DNA of 31,380 nt from CAZAQS01 sp964486825 (lineage in GTDB: Bacteria > Chloroflexota > Anaerolineae > Anaerolineales > UBA4823). This document shows, one piece after another, positions 7,230 through 14,579 of this stretch. The stretch lies in the NCBI GenBank assembly GCA_964486825.1, contig CAZAQS010000023.1:1-31380 (forward strand), read 5' to 3'. How positions within the stretch are numbered: position 1 is the first letter of the stretch; every line of letters begins with the position of its first letter. The notes under the pieces are model-generated. The model was given only the letters and a program-made list of their open reading frames with translations, was not told the origin of the DNA and did no database searches. Position numbers and translations under genes: made by a program.

Positions 7230-8030
7230 ATGGAATCTTCAGCCTCTCACAATAATGAGCAGCAAAAGCAAAAAACTATGGGGGCTTTTCAACAAATTCA
7301 GCTCGTGGTAGGGGTTGCTTTCCTCCTGGCGACGCTGTTCACAGCCTGGACGCCAGCAGGGTTACTCCCAGACAGCCTGGCAGAGAAGCTAAGCGGCGTC
7401 ATCGTCCCGCAAGAAGAAAATCCAATCAGCCTGGGTCCCACTCCAACGGCAAGGCCTAACTTGCGCATCGGGGTGGTGGCAGGGCACTGGGGCAGCGAGC
7501 CGTATGATCCAGGCGCCGTATGTAGTGACGGATTGAAAGAAGTAGACATCAACCTGGATATCGCTACGCGGGTACGAGAAAGCATGATCGGGCAGGGCTT
7601 CGACGTAGATCTGCTGAAAGAATTCGATCCACGCCTGGATGGTTATCGTGGTCTCTTGCTCGTTTCTATCCATGCCGATTCATGCGAATACGTTAATGAC
7701 CAGGCTACCGGTTTTAAAGTAGCGGCAGCCATGTCAACCATTTATCCGGAGAAAGCTGCCCGCCTGACCGCCTGCCTGCGTAGCCGTTATTCTTCCATTA
7801 CGGGGCTATCTTTCCACCCGGGCAGTGTAACTGCTGATATGACCAGCTATCATGGTTTCGACGAGATCCACGGAGATACAACAGCCGCGATTATTGAGAC
7901 AGGCTTTATGAACCTTGACCGGCAGATCTTAACCCAGCAGCCAGACCTGGTAGCCCAAGGTATCATCCAGGGTGTCTTGTGCTTCGTCAACAACGAAGAT
8001 ATCGCTAGCCCACCCACCCCAGAGCCATGA
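7230..8030 (+). CDS. N-acetylmuramoyl-L-alanine amidase (Amidase_3), membrane-anchored
   Basis: 266 residues. A hydrophobic segment at about 24-46 (LVVGVAFLLATLFTAWTPAG) anchors the protein, and the catalytic domain (about 78-255) faces outside. It shows the four zinc/catalytic positions of Amidase_3: His86 in VVAGHWGSE, Glu104 in LKEVDINLD, His148 in VSIHADS and Glu223 in AIIETGFMNL. The enzyme cuts the amide between muramic acid and the stem peptide of peptidoglycan. Its stop overlaps the start of the L,D-transpeptidase gene by ATGA, so wall cleavage and wall cross-linking are translationally coupled. An internal ATG at residue 17 is possible, but the promoter spacing supports 7230. Amidase_3 plus Ldt genes indicate that some peptidoglycan is made. 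Confidence 0.9.
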   Translation: MESSASHNNEQQKQKTMGAFQQIQLVVGVAFLLATLFTAWTPAGLLPDSLAEKLSGVIVPQEENPISLGPTPTARPNLRIGVVAGHWGSEPYDPGAVCSDGLKEVDINLDIATRVRESMIGQGFDVDLLKEFDPRLDGYRGLLLVSIHADSCEYVNDQATGFKVAAAMSTIYPEKAARLTACLRSRYSSITGLSFHPGSVTADMTSYHGFDEIHGDTTAAIIETGFMNLDRQILTQQPDLVAQGIIQGVLCFVNNEDIASPPTPEP

Positions 8031-9082
8031 ACAGTGTGGAGCTCGAAGGTCTGCAAGCAGTTGAATATGCCAAAGCAGCCTTTCGACGAGGAGAGCGACA
8101 CGAAGCGCGCCGGTGGGCTGAACTGGCTGCCAGACTCATACCTGACCGGGAAGAACCCTGGCTTTGGTTGGCTGCTGTTGCCAGCCCGCGCGCCAGCCTG
8201 GAGTACTTAAACCGGGCCCTTGAGATCAACCCAAACAGCCGGGCTGCGCGCGAAGGGATGCACTGGGCTGCAAAGCGCCTCAGAGCTGAGAGAACCTCCA
8301 TTCAGCGTCGCATCGTTGAACCAGTAATCCCCGCTGTTAATTTCATCCTTCCCAAACGCTATGTATGGCAGAGCGCCGGACCCTGGGCGGCAACTCTCTT
8401 TGTGTTGGCTTTCGCCTTCTTGACCTGGTTCAACTTAACCGGCCTTTCCGGCAAACTTCCAAACGGCGTCTTGCCAGCCATGGGCGCCAGCTCTCCAATT
8501 GCCATCGCAAAGGAGAACCTGGAGAAAGCAACTCGCACGCCAACACCCACAGCGACCTTTACCCCTACCCCAACAAATACACCCACGCCTACTCCTACGG
8601 ATACGCCAACTCCCACTCCTACAGATACACCTACAGCAACTCCGACGGACACCCCAACACCCCTTCCTACAGATACTCCTGTCCCTTACCAACCACCCCC
8701 TCCGGAAATTCCAGGCGGGATCGATGAATCAGAGGCTTGGATTGATGTCAACCTTTCCGAACAGACAGTACAAGCTTACCGGGGCACTGAGCTGCTCAAC
8801 ACCTTCATCGTTTCGACAGGTACCTGGCGCACTCCAACAGTGACCGGACAATACAGGATCTATGTAAAATACCGCTACGCGGATATGTCGGGACCGGGAT
8901 ATTATCTCCCGGATGTCCCATATGTAATGTACTTTTACAAGGGCTATGGGCTGCATGGCACATACTGGCATAATAATTTCGGTACACCGATGAGTCACGG
9001 CTGTATCAACCTTCGGACAGATGAGGCTGGTTGGCTGTTCGAATTTGCTTCAGTGGGGACTCTGGTAAATATTCATTACTAG
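8027..9082 (+). CDS. L,D-transpeptidase (YkuD) with N-terminal TPR-like segment and Thr-Pro linker
   Basis: 351 residues in four parts: a cytoplasmic TPR-like helical region (about 8-88, with AARLIPDREEPWLWLAAVA and LNRALEINPNSRAARE), a membrane helix (about 118-140), a Thr/Pro linker (171-220), and a C-terminal YkuD domain (about 236-351). The catalytic motif is complete: HGTYWH at 310-315 and SHGCIN at 323-328 with nucleophile Cys326. It should form 3-3 peptidoglycan cross-links or attach proteins to the wall. The TPR part on the cytoplasmic side is unusual for an Ldt and may receive an intracellular partner. The gene begins inside the amidase stop (ATGA). Confidence 0.92.
   Translation: MNSVELEGLQAVEYAKAAFRRGERHEARRWAELAARLIPDREEPWLWLAAVASPRASLEYLNRALEINPNSRAAREGMHWAAKRLRAERTSIQRRIVEPVIPAVNFILPKRYVWQSAGPWAATLFVLAFAFLTWFNLTGLSGKLPNGVLPAMGASSPIAIAKENLEKATRTPTPTATFTPTPTNTPTPTPTDTPTPTPTDTPTATPTDTPTPLPTDTPVPYQPPPPEIPGGIDESEAWIDVNLSEQTVQAYRGTELLNTFIVSTGTWRTPTVTGQYRIYVKYRYADMSGPGYYLPDVPYVMYFYKGYGLHGTYWHNNFGTPMSHGCINLRTDEAGWLFEFASVGTLVNIHY
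8537..8686 (+). repeat. Degenerate Thr-Pro coding repeat
   Basis: About 150 nt of ACN-CCN codon repeats encode units such as TPTPTPTD and TPTATPTD. The best-preserved copies recur every 24 nt. It encodes an extended wall-spanning linker in the L,D-transpeptidase. Confidence 0.9.
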
Positions 9083-9089
9083 GGGAACT

Positions 9090-9512
9090 ATGCACAGCAC
9101 ATTTCAATATAACAGGTATCTCCTTCGCCGACAGGTGTTGGCGCTCACCGGAAAGTTTCGTAGGAGTAAGGTAGGCGTGTGGCGCCGTAAAGGTTTCCGC
9201 TCCATGCTGAGAGATGAGTGGGAACAACTGGATGCAGATGACTACCCTGTAGGTATTTTGCCTGTAGGTATTTTGAATGAAGACAATATGACCCAGGCTC
9301 TTTTACGTCGATTCCTTCTGGGAAAGTGACTGCCTCAAAATTATGATATCATCACAGGAAATCAACGCTGCGCTGATTTACGCCAACGTTTTAACCTGTT
9401 GCGGTACGAGCTGGCCCTGGATTTCAGTATGGACGCCAGCCAGAAACTCGACCGGAGAATGGGAATCGCAGCTGCAATTTTAGTAGCTACAATCGAAGGA
9501 CATCAAGATTGA
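9090..9512 (+). pseudogene. Broken LURP-one/scramblase-like gene with in-frame TGA
   Basis: From an ATG with AGGGGA upstream, the frame runs 79 codons to a TGA at 9327-9329. It then continues in the same frame for 60 further sensible codons (LPQNYDIITGNQR ... KLDRRMGIAAAILVATIEG) to a TGA at 9510-9512. The N-terminus (FQYNRYLLRRQVLALTGKFR) and the C-terminal RRMGIAAAILVA pattern recall LURP-one-related/phospholipid scramblase-like proteins of about 200 aa. Only 140 codons are present, and GKFR is followed at once by RSKVGVWRRKGFRS, where such proteins have a longer middle, so roughly 60 residues seem deleted. A 15-nt tandem duplication repeats PVGIL. Deletion, duplication and nonsense together indicate decay. 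A tgg-to-tga change at the stop is one simple explanation. Confidence 0.6.
9246..9275 (+). repeat. 15-nt perfect tandem duplication
   Basis: CCTGTAGGTATTTTG occurs twice in direct succession (9246-9260, 9261-9275), adding PVGIL in frame within the decaying LURP-one-like gene. Probably a replication-slippage event. Confidence 0.95.
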
Positions 9513-9522
9513 GGAGGGAATT

Positions 9523-9945
9523 GTGCCACCCAAACCTCTTTTTGAAGGGTTGGTGATCGATGAAAACGATAACCCTGTCAGTGTCACCCAAGTGGGTGAC
9601 GAACCTTGCTATATTGTGGATGATGCTGGCTTCTTGCGCCATATTCCAACACAGGATGTCGACCGGCAGGTATTAGAGATCATGTTCGAAATGATCAAGG
9701 GGAGTGAGGATCTGTTAAGCCAGCAAGCAGCCAAGATGCTTGGGCAAGAAGATATTTTTACCCAGGCAATGATCGAGAGCCAGCTCAAACAATTGGATAA
9801 GCAAGTCGATACGATTTTGAATACCGGTATCCCGGAAGAAGGCCGGGCCTATATGGGAATGATGGGTTTCCAAGTGCGGATAAATGTCCACGGGGAGGTA
9901 TTGGATGTAGAGCAGCCAGGGATGATCGACCCAGGCGAGGAGTGA
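9523..9945 (+). CDS. Conserved-looking hypothetical protein, 140 aa
   Basis: Starts at GTG (9523) behind GAGGAGGG, 10 nt after the end of the broken gene. The product is soluble and acidic, without membrane helix or signal. It has a beta-rich N-terminal part (FEGLVIDENDNPVSVTQVGD, then PCYIVDDAGFLRHIP), a helical middle (about residues 42-105, with MFEMIKGSEDLLSQQAAKM and QLKQLDKQVDTIL) and a C-terminal part containing GFQVRINVHGEVLDVEQP. I do not recognise the family. Its place just before a thioredoxin-TPR protein and after cell-wall enzymes suggests a shared transcript. A function is not assignable. Confidence 0.75.
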   Translation: MPPKPLFEGLVIDENDNPVSVTQVGDEPCYIVDDAGFLRHIPTQDVDRQVLEIMFEMIKGSEDLLSQQAAKMLGQEDIFTQAMIESQLKQLDKQVDTILNTGIPEEGRAYMGMMGFQVRINVHGEVLDVEQPGMIDPGEE

Positions 9946-9966
9946 TATCTGAGGAGAAGCATGTAA

Positions 9967-10800
9967 ATGAATAATTCGGATTATATCGTCGAGGTATCGG
10001 AAGCCGATTTTGAATATAAAGTGTTAATTTATTCTCAGACTGTGCCGGTACTGGTCGATTTTTGGGCTGAATGGTGCGCGCCTTGCCGGATCCTGGGACC
10101 GATCCTGGAAAAGTTAGCCAAGGAAGCTGGGGGTGGCTTCCGGTTGGCGAAGATTAATGTTGATGAGAATCAGAACCTGTCTCGTCGTTACAATGTCAGC
10201 AGCATACCTGTGGTGAAAGCTTTCCGTGATGGACAGGTGGTGTCTGAATTTACCGGTGCACTTCCAGAGCCACGCATCCGAGAATTCTTGCGGGCTCTTG
10301 CTCCCAGCCCAATGGACCTGTTACTAGAAAAAGGGCATAGTCTATTAGAAATGAACCAGTGGGGAAATGCGGAAAAAATTTTTCGAGAATACCTGAAAGA
10401 GGTCCCCAATCATCCCCGGGCAATGCTGGGACTGGTAAAGAGTTTGTTGCTGCAGGGTAGAGGCGCCGATGCGCACAACCTGATCCGTAAATTTCCGGAC
10501 GGGAAAGACTATTACCGGGCGGAGCTATTGCTACCGTTGGCTACTGCCCTGGCGCGTTTCCAATCAGGTGAGACCTATTCGGATGACCCCCTGGAAGCTG
10601 CCTATTTGAATGCCCTGCGGCTGGTCGTACGAGGTAACCATGCAGCCGCCATGGATGGCTTGCTGGACGTCCTTCGTCAAGAGAAACATTACCGGGATGA
10701 TGAGGTACGCCGGGTGATGGTGGGGATCTTTGAGTTACTCGGCGACGAAAACCCTCTCACCCAACAATACCGCAATGAGCTGGCAATGGTTCTCTTTTAG
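9967..10800 (+). CDS. Thioredoxin-TPR protein (CnoX/YbbN-like chaperedoxin)
   Basis: 277 residues. An N-terminal thioredoxin domain (about 8-115) carries DFWAEWCAPCRILGP with the redox pair Cys37/Cys40 and the cis-Pro loop SSIPVVKAF. A C-terminal helical half (about 120-277) resembles the tetratricopeptide part of YbbN/CnoX, with LGLVKSLLLQGRGADAHNLI and a closing RRVMVGIFELLGDENPL motif typical of the family. CnoX proteins protect substrates from over-oxidation and hand them to GroEL/DnaK. E. coli CnoX has lost the CxxC (SxxC), whereas this one keeps both cysteines, so it may also reduce disulfides. Shine-Dalgarno GAGGAGAAG lies before the ATG. It converges with the gene ending at 10803, leaving 2 nt between stops. 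Confidence 0.9.
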   Translation: MNNSDYIVEVSEADFEYKVLIYSQTVPVLVDFWAEWCAPCRILGPILEKLAKEAGGGFRLAKINVDENQNLSRRYNVSSIPVVKAFRDGQVVSEFTGALPEPRIREFLRALAPSPMDLLLEKGHSLLEMNQWGNAEKIFREYLKEVPNHPRAMLGLVKSLLLQGRGADAHNLIRKFPDGKDYYRAELLLPLATALARFQSGETYSDDPLEAAYLNALRLVVRGNHAAAMDGLLDVLRQEKHYRDDEVRRVMVGIFELLGDENPLTQQYRNELAMVLF

Positions 10801-10802
10801 TT

Positions 10803-12653
10803 TCAAGTGCGCATCTCACGAATATTCTCCCACAGGATATATAGACCGCCCAGTAATACTGTTGCTACCAGGATTTGCCAAAAGAACTGGTAAATCAGGA
10901 TCAACGCACACACGATCGCCAGTCCAACCGTTACGCTGGCGACCAATCTTGTTAATTGCCTGCGGAAACCCGATTCGATGAAGATGATTGCGCCCATCAT
11001 GGCGGCCAAACCGAAGAGCAAGTATTGCTGCGCAAAAACAATCAATACTACGATGCTGGTCAGAAGTAAGGTGGTGCTGATGGCTGCAAAAGCCTCTGCT
11101 AGACGTCCCAGACGCAAGTCTACATCCGTTGACGGTTGGTGAGCACGCCGGATATGAGAACGCAGCGATCCTTGATCCCCTATCAACAAACGAGCTTCAT
11201 GCCAATCCAGGGCACCCAACTTGGCCTCCTCTTCGGTAATCTGTCGCCGCAGATCGTTCAGCTCTCGAGAAAGGTTCTCGAGCTTGGCCTGGTTCCTATC
11301 ATGGAGGAATGCCATATGGGGGTATCCTTCCATTGCGGCTGTCTCAAGACCTAGGCCAGCCACCTCAGCGCTCTTGGCAATAATATCTCGCTCTAGCTTT
11401 GAACGATTCTGCTTGCTCAAAGCGCGCTGGCGGTCCAGGAAATCTAAGGCTTCATGCGGCGGAGGCACCTTCGTTAGACCGGCCCAGCCGATCGGATCAT
11501 ACCAGGATTGGCGGACCGTCCCTTCCCGGTTGTACATTGGCCCGGCAGGTGCATTTTCCCCAGCCGCCGGGTCCCGCGTGAATAGCCCCCATAATCCCCG
11601 GTAATCTCTTACCCAAAGCGGCGGAGGATTGAGGGAAAAAGCCTCCCAATTCCCGATTTGTCCTGGACCTAACGAAACCCCATCCCCACGAGCATAATCC
11701 ACGAAAGGAACACGGAAGTGATGCAACCGGCCTGGCTCGATTGGTCTTTCACCCTGACGGAGCGTGTTCGTCCAAATATCGCGCACCTTATTCAATATCC
11801 GGAAGAGAGGTGTAAGCAAGGGTAGCTCGGTTTCCGCCAGATATTCCCCAGGCTGAAAATAGCTGGCATGGCTTCCGGCTCCCGCGTAGATGACCGGGTG
11901 TTCCCCCACCTTCTCAACTTCTGGATCTGTCCAATGGCGACGCAGGTCATCTCCATAGTAATCATGCACGGCATACGCCAACCAGTGTGGCTGAACCTGG
12001 CCTTGTTTATCTTCGCTACAATAGATCGAGATCATCTCCCAATCAGCTTCATGGTCGTTGACGCCGAAGAATCCGGAACGCCAATTGTTGAATGGATAAA
12101 AAAACCAGTACTGTAAAACCAACCAGCCGTTTTCACGGACGACCCTGCCATAGTAGCAATATTTGGGATCTTCTTCCAACATGCGCTGGTAGGTAAGGAC
12201 AGCCGCAGTAGCGGTGTCACCGGTGACACGCCCCCGCATCAACAACGTCACCGAAAAGAGCGCGTCCAGAAACCTGGAGAGGATCCCAACGCGTGCCAGA
12301 CGTCCGCGACCGGCGTGAAAAACGTCCTCTTGCTCACCATGGGTGATGGTCTTCACCGCTTCACTTAAAGAGTATCGAGCCAGCTCGAGCACATCAAGCG
12401 GGTCGATGAACTTGAGAAAATAGACGGCTCCAAAACCATGGTTACGAGGTAGGGTAAGCTTATCGATGGTAAGCTCGCCTTGCGGCACCAGCAATTCTGG
12501 CGGCTCGTTCGGACGCTGGACCCACAGACTGCATTGAGCAATATAACTCTCGATATCTACAGGAAAGAAGCGCTCACCTTTGGTGTAGCGAACTACCGGC
12601 TCAAAACGTCGGAGAAGCTCCAAATCGGCGTCTTCATGCGGAGTGGCAATCAT
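10803..12653 (-). CDS. Large Vps62-like-domain membrane protein, 616 aa
   Basis: The N-terminal ~300 residues resemble the Vps62/DUF946 type: LLRRFEPVVRYTKGERFFPV at the start, LVLQYWFFYPFNNWRSGFFG, NDHEADWEMISIYCSED and HPVIYAGAGSHASYF. The His/Asp/Glu cluster in NDHEADWE is striking and could be a metal or catalytic site. A charged helical region (about 420-500) may form a coiled coil. The C-terminal ~100 residues hold about four hydrophobic helices (TTLLLTSIVVLIVFAQQYLL and following), so the large domain is probably cytoplasmic and membrane-tethered. Its start overlaps the stop of the four-helix membrane protein gene by ATGA. Function is unknown; a link to membrane trafficking by homology to yeast Vps62 would be speculative. 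Confidence 0.6.
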   Translation of the reverse strand: MIATPHEDADLELLRRFEPVVRYTKGERFFPVDIESYIAQCSLWVQRPNEPPELLVPQGELTIDKLTLPRNHGFGAVYFLKFIDPLDVLELARYSLSEAVKTITHGEQEDVFHAGRGRLARVGILSRFLDALFSVTLLMRGRVTGDTATAAVLTYQRMLEEDPKYCYYGRVVRENGWLVLQYWFFYPFNNWRSGFFGVNDHEADWEMISIYCSEDKQGQVQPHWLAYAVHDYYGDDLRRHWTDPEVEKVGEHPVIYAGAGSHASYFQPGEYLAETELPLLTPLFRILNKVRDIWTNTLRQGERPIEPGRLHHFRVPFVDYARGDGVSLGPGQIGNWEAFSLNPPPLWVRDYRGLWGLFTRDPAAGENAPAGPMYNREGTVRQSWYDPIGWAGLTKVPPPHEALDFLDRQRALSKQNRSKLERDIIAKSAEVAGLGLETAAMEGYPHMAFLHDRNQAKLENLSRELNDLRRQITEEEAKLGALDWHEARLLIGDQGSLRSHIRRAHQPSTDVDLRLGRLAEAFAAISTTLLLTSIVVLIVFAQQYLLFGLAAMMGAIIFIESGFRRQLTRLVASVTVGLAIVCALILIYQFFWQILVATVLLGGLYILWENIREMRT

Positions 12654-13090
12654 ATTTCGTCCTGTTTACCTCGCATGACGGACTGGATTTCGTTCTGATT
12701 AAGATAGAAGACCAATACAACTCCTGAGGCCATCAAGAGGTAATTCGGTTGCTGCCTCAGGTAAGCGACCAGGGTCGTGAACAAAATGACCCCTTGTAAT
12801 GACATAGCCATAAGCCAGGCATAACGGATCATGCGAAGCAACTGAAAAGCGACCGCTCCGGATAATAGGCCCAAAACCAGCAAACCGACCCCGGATGTGA
12901 CCACCTGGACGATCATGGTGACGAAAAACTCCAGGTTAAATTCCCACTGGCTGCTAGGCCAGCCGGCCATGGAGATTCGGTATAGGCCATAGATAATAAG
13001 GGTGATGCTTTGGAGAAATTGAATCCCTGTTAATATCGCTACGCTGCTCGGGCGCTCTATCCTGCGAGGTGGGCTTGGGGTTATCGCCAT
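12650..13090 (-). CDS. Small four-helix membrane protein
   Basis: With the ATG at 13090 the product is 146 residues. It has a short basic N-terminus (AITPSPPRRIERPSS) and four hydrophobic helices, including AILTGIQFLQSITLIIYGLY and GVGLLVLGLLSGAVAFQLL. A longer frame to 13147 exists, but its extra codons lie over the -10 element and the upstream terminator, so 13090 is preferred. That ATG has no Shine-Dalgarno and sits 7 nt after the -10, as for a leaderless mRNA. It is coupled by ATGA to the Vps62-like membrane protein, its likely partner. The pattern resembles generic DUF2127-like or small integral membrane proteins. I cannot assign a function. Confidence 0.7.
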   Translation of the reverse strand: MAITPSPPRRIERPSSVAILTGIQFLQSITLIIYGLYRISMAGWPSSQWEFNLEFFVTMIVQVVTSGVGLLVLGLLSGAVAFQLLRMIRYAWLMAMSLQGVILFTTLVAYLRQQPNYLLMASGVVLVFYLNQNEIQSVMRGKQDEI

Positions 13091-13097
13091 ATTAAAT

Positions 13098-13106
13098 AGT
13101 ATAACA
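13098..13106 (-). promoter_or_regulatory. Extended -10 promoter (TGTTATACT), leaderless
   Basis: TGTTATACT on the minus strand lies 7 nt before the ATG at 13090 and directly downstream of the terminator of the preceding operon. No -35 at standard spacing; TTTACA occurs with a 20-nt spacer. Confidence 0.5.
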
Positions 13107-13121
13107 CTGGCTTTATTCTTC

Positions 13122-13172
13122 GATGTAAAAAATGCGGCAGTTACCAATAAAGACCTTATTGGAACTACCGCA
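13122..13172 (-). terminator. Intrinsic terminator of the MoxR-VWA operon
   Basis: On the minus strand a long imperfect hairpin (arms 13172-13156 and 13150-13133: TGCGG, AACT/AGTT and CCAATAA/TTATTGG blocks pair around a 5-nt loop) is followed immediately by TTTTTT. It begins 19 nt after the VWA stop codon. Confidence 0.85.
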
Positions 13173-13190
13173 TATCTACATTCTTATAGC

Positions 13191-14579
13191 TCAGGTTAAC
13201 ATTCTATCAACTGCCGCAGTTAATTCCGCAAGGTTACTGACCTGGTAGATGGAGGTACAGTGAGAGGCATACTTGAGCATATCACTATCCCCCGTACCCC
13301 ACAGCGAAGGCGCTTCTGGATTCAACCAGATCGTCCTACGGCTCCTTCTAGACAGCATTGAGAAAAGATCCTGCCGTGGATCGTTATAGTTATTGCGACC
13401 ATCGCCTACGATGATAAAGATTGTCCGGCTGTCCATCAGGTCGAGGAAATCTTTGACAAAGGTTTCCAGAGAGCAACCCAGATCTGTGTTGTAATATCCA
13501 GACGGCATACGCTCCATAACGCCTTTCACGGCTTCATGCGCTTCTTTGCTATCTAAGTCAGGAGAGATGTATTCAAGATCATCGATAAACGCAAAGGCAT
13601 GCGTCTTACTGATTTGATCCTGAACGGCATGCAGCAAGTTAAGCATTAGCTCTGAAGCAGGGCGCATGGAGGTGCTGATATCGCAGACAGCAATAACTTT
13701 TGGCTTCAAAGTATGATCCCGGCGTTTTATGGAAATCGGAACATTGCCGTGTTTCAAGTTAGCTCGGATGGTAGCTTTGGCATCCAACTGGCCTGACTTG
13801 GCACGTTTCTGCCTCAAGGCCATGCGGGTGCGCAGCATATTTGCCAGGCGCTTAACCTCCTTACGCAATACCTCCATATCTTTTTCAGACAGAGATCCAA
13901 AAGGCTGGTTGATCAAGCCTTCCGTGCTGTCGTCTTGAGGTTTTTGGCTCATGTTATCGGCAATCTGCTGCCCGGTAAATTGTGAGATCTGTTCTTCTAG
14001 AGAGCGCTGGTTAGCTTGCAGGATCTGCCGCATCTGATCTACTCGATCCTTATTCATTCCCAGCTGCTCAAGCATTTCTGCCAACTCTTGAATGGCCTGC
14101 TTGATCTTATCGTTCTGAAGCGCCTGTTCCATTCGCCGGGCCATCCAATCCCGGTAACGCAGGTCGTCTGCCCGGTCCATCCCCACCAACTTGCTCAGTT
14201 TATCCAGTTCATCCTCACTGAGCTGTTCTCCGCGGATCAGTTTTTCTAGCATTTTGCGGAGCTCCTCAGTAAAATTCCTCAATGCTTCTGCCAGCATCTC
14301 GGTTTCTTCTTCAGACAGATCTTTCGAGAGATCCATCAAAGGAGGCACCTCACCAGTCTCAAAGAACAAAGGAAAAAGTTCCTCGAAGGTAGGGATATCA
14401 GAGACCTCTTTAACCAAGGTTGAGCGTAAGCTAATTCGGAATGCTTCGCGATTTCGTACACCCATCTGCTCTACAGCTGCGAAGGCGTCCGTACTTTCAG
14501 CCAGGCTGATTCGCACACCACCTGCTCGTAAAGCAGCAATAAACTTGACAATCCGGTCTTCCATGATAATCCACCCCAC
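13191..14579 (-). CDS. VWA-domain protein (CoxE-like) paired with MoxR ATPase
   Basis: 462 residues from GTG at 14579; an ATG at 14564 gives 457 aa and is equally plausible. The N-terminal part (RAGGVRISLAESTDAFAAVE) and the C-terminal VWA domain are CoxE-type. The MIDAS metal site is visible as CDISTSM (Asp300, Ser302, Ser304), with SGYYNTDLG and IIVGDGRNN as later MIDAS elements. A highly charged helical middle (about 88-210) lies between. MoxR and VWA pairs act as metal-dependent chaperone or assembly systems, known for CoxD/CoxE insertion of the CO dehydrogenase cofactor, although no coxL-type gene is here. The gene overlaps the MoxR stop by one base and ends 19 nt before a strong terminator. 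Confidence 0.9.
   Translation of the reverse strand: MGWIIMEDRIVKFIAALRAGGVRISLAESTDAFAAVEQMGVRNREAFRISLRSTLVKEVSDIPTFEELFPLFFETGEVPPLMDLSKDLSEEETEMLAEALRNFTEELRKMLEKLIRGEQLSEDELDKLSKLVGMDRADDLRYRDWMARRMEQALQNDKIKQAIQELAEMLEQLGMNKDRVDQMRQILQANQRSLEEQISQFTGQQIADNMSQKPQDDSTEGLINQPFGSLSEKDMEVLRKEVKRLANMLRTRMALRQKRAKSGQLDAKATIRANLKHGNVPISIKRRDHTLKPKVIAVCDISTSMRPASELMLNLLHAVQDQISKTHAFAFIDDLEYISPDLDSKEAHEAVKGVMERMPSGYYNTDLGCSLETFVKDFLDLMDSRTIFIIVGDGRNNYNDPRQDLFSMLSRRSRRTIWLNPEAPSLWGTGDSDMLKYASHCTSIYQVSNLAELTAAVDRMLT

Noticed and set aside
7124..7255. 43-codon plus-strand ORF (MKELLKGSQSEKHWAS...) with TGGAG upstream
   Set aside because: It runs through the -35/-10 of the amidase promoter and overlaps the amidase start. 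No recognisable protein; probably chance.
8537..8686. Periodic repeat that could suggest a CRISPR-like or minisatellite array
   Set aside because: The repeats are Thr-Pro codons in an intact coding frame, have no spacers, and vary mostly at third codon positions.
13091..13147. Longer start for the four-helix membrane protein (165 aa)
   Set aside because: The extra 19 residues would be encoded over the -10 box and the foot of the terminator of the upstream operon.
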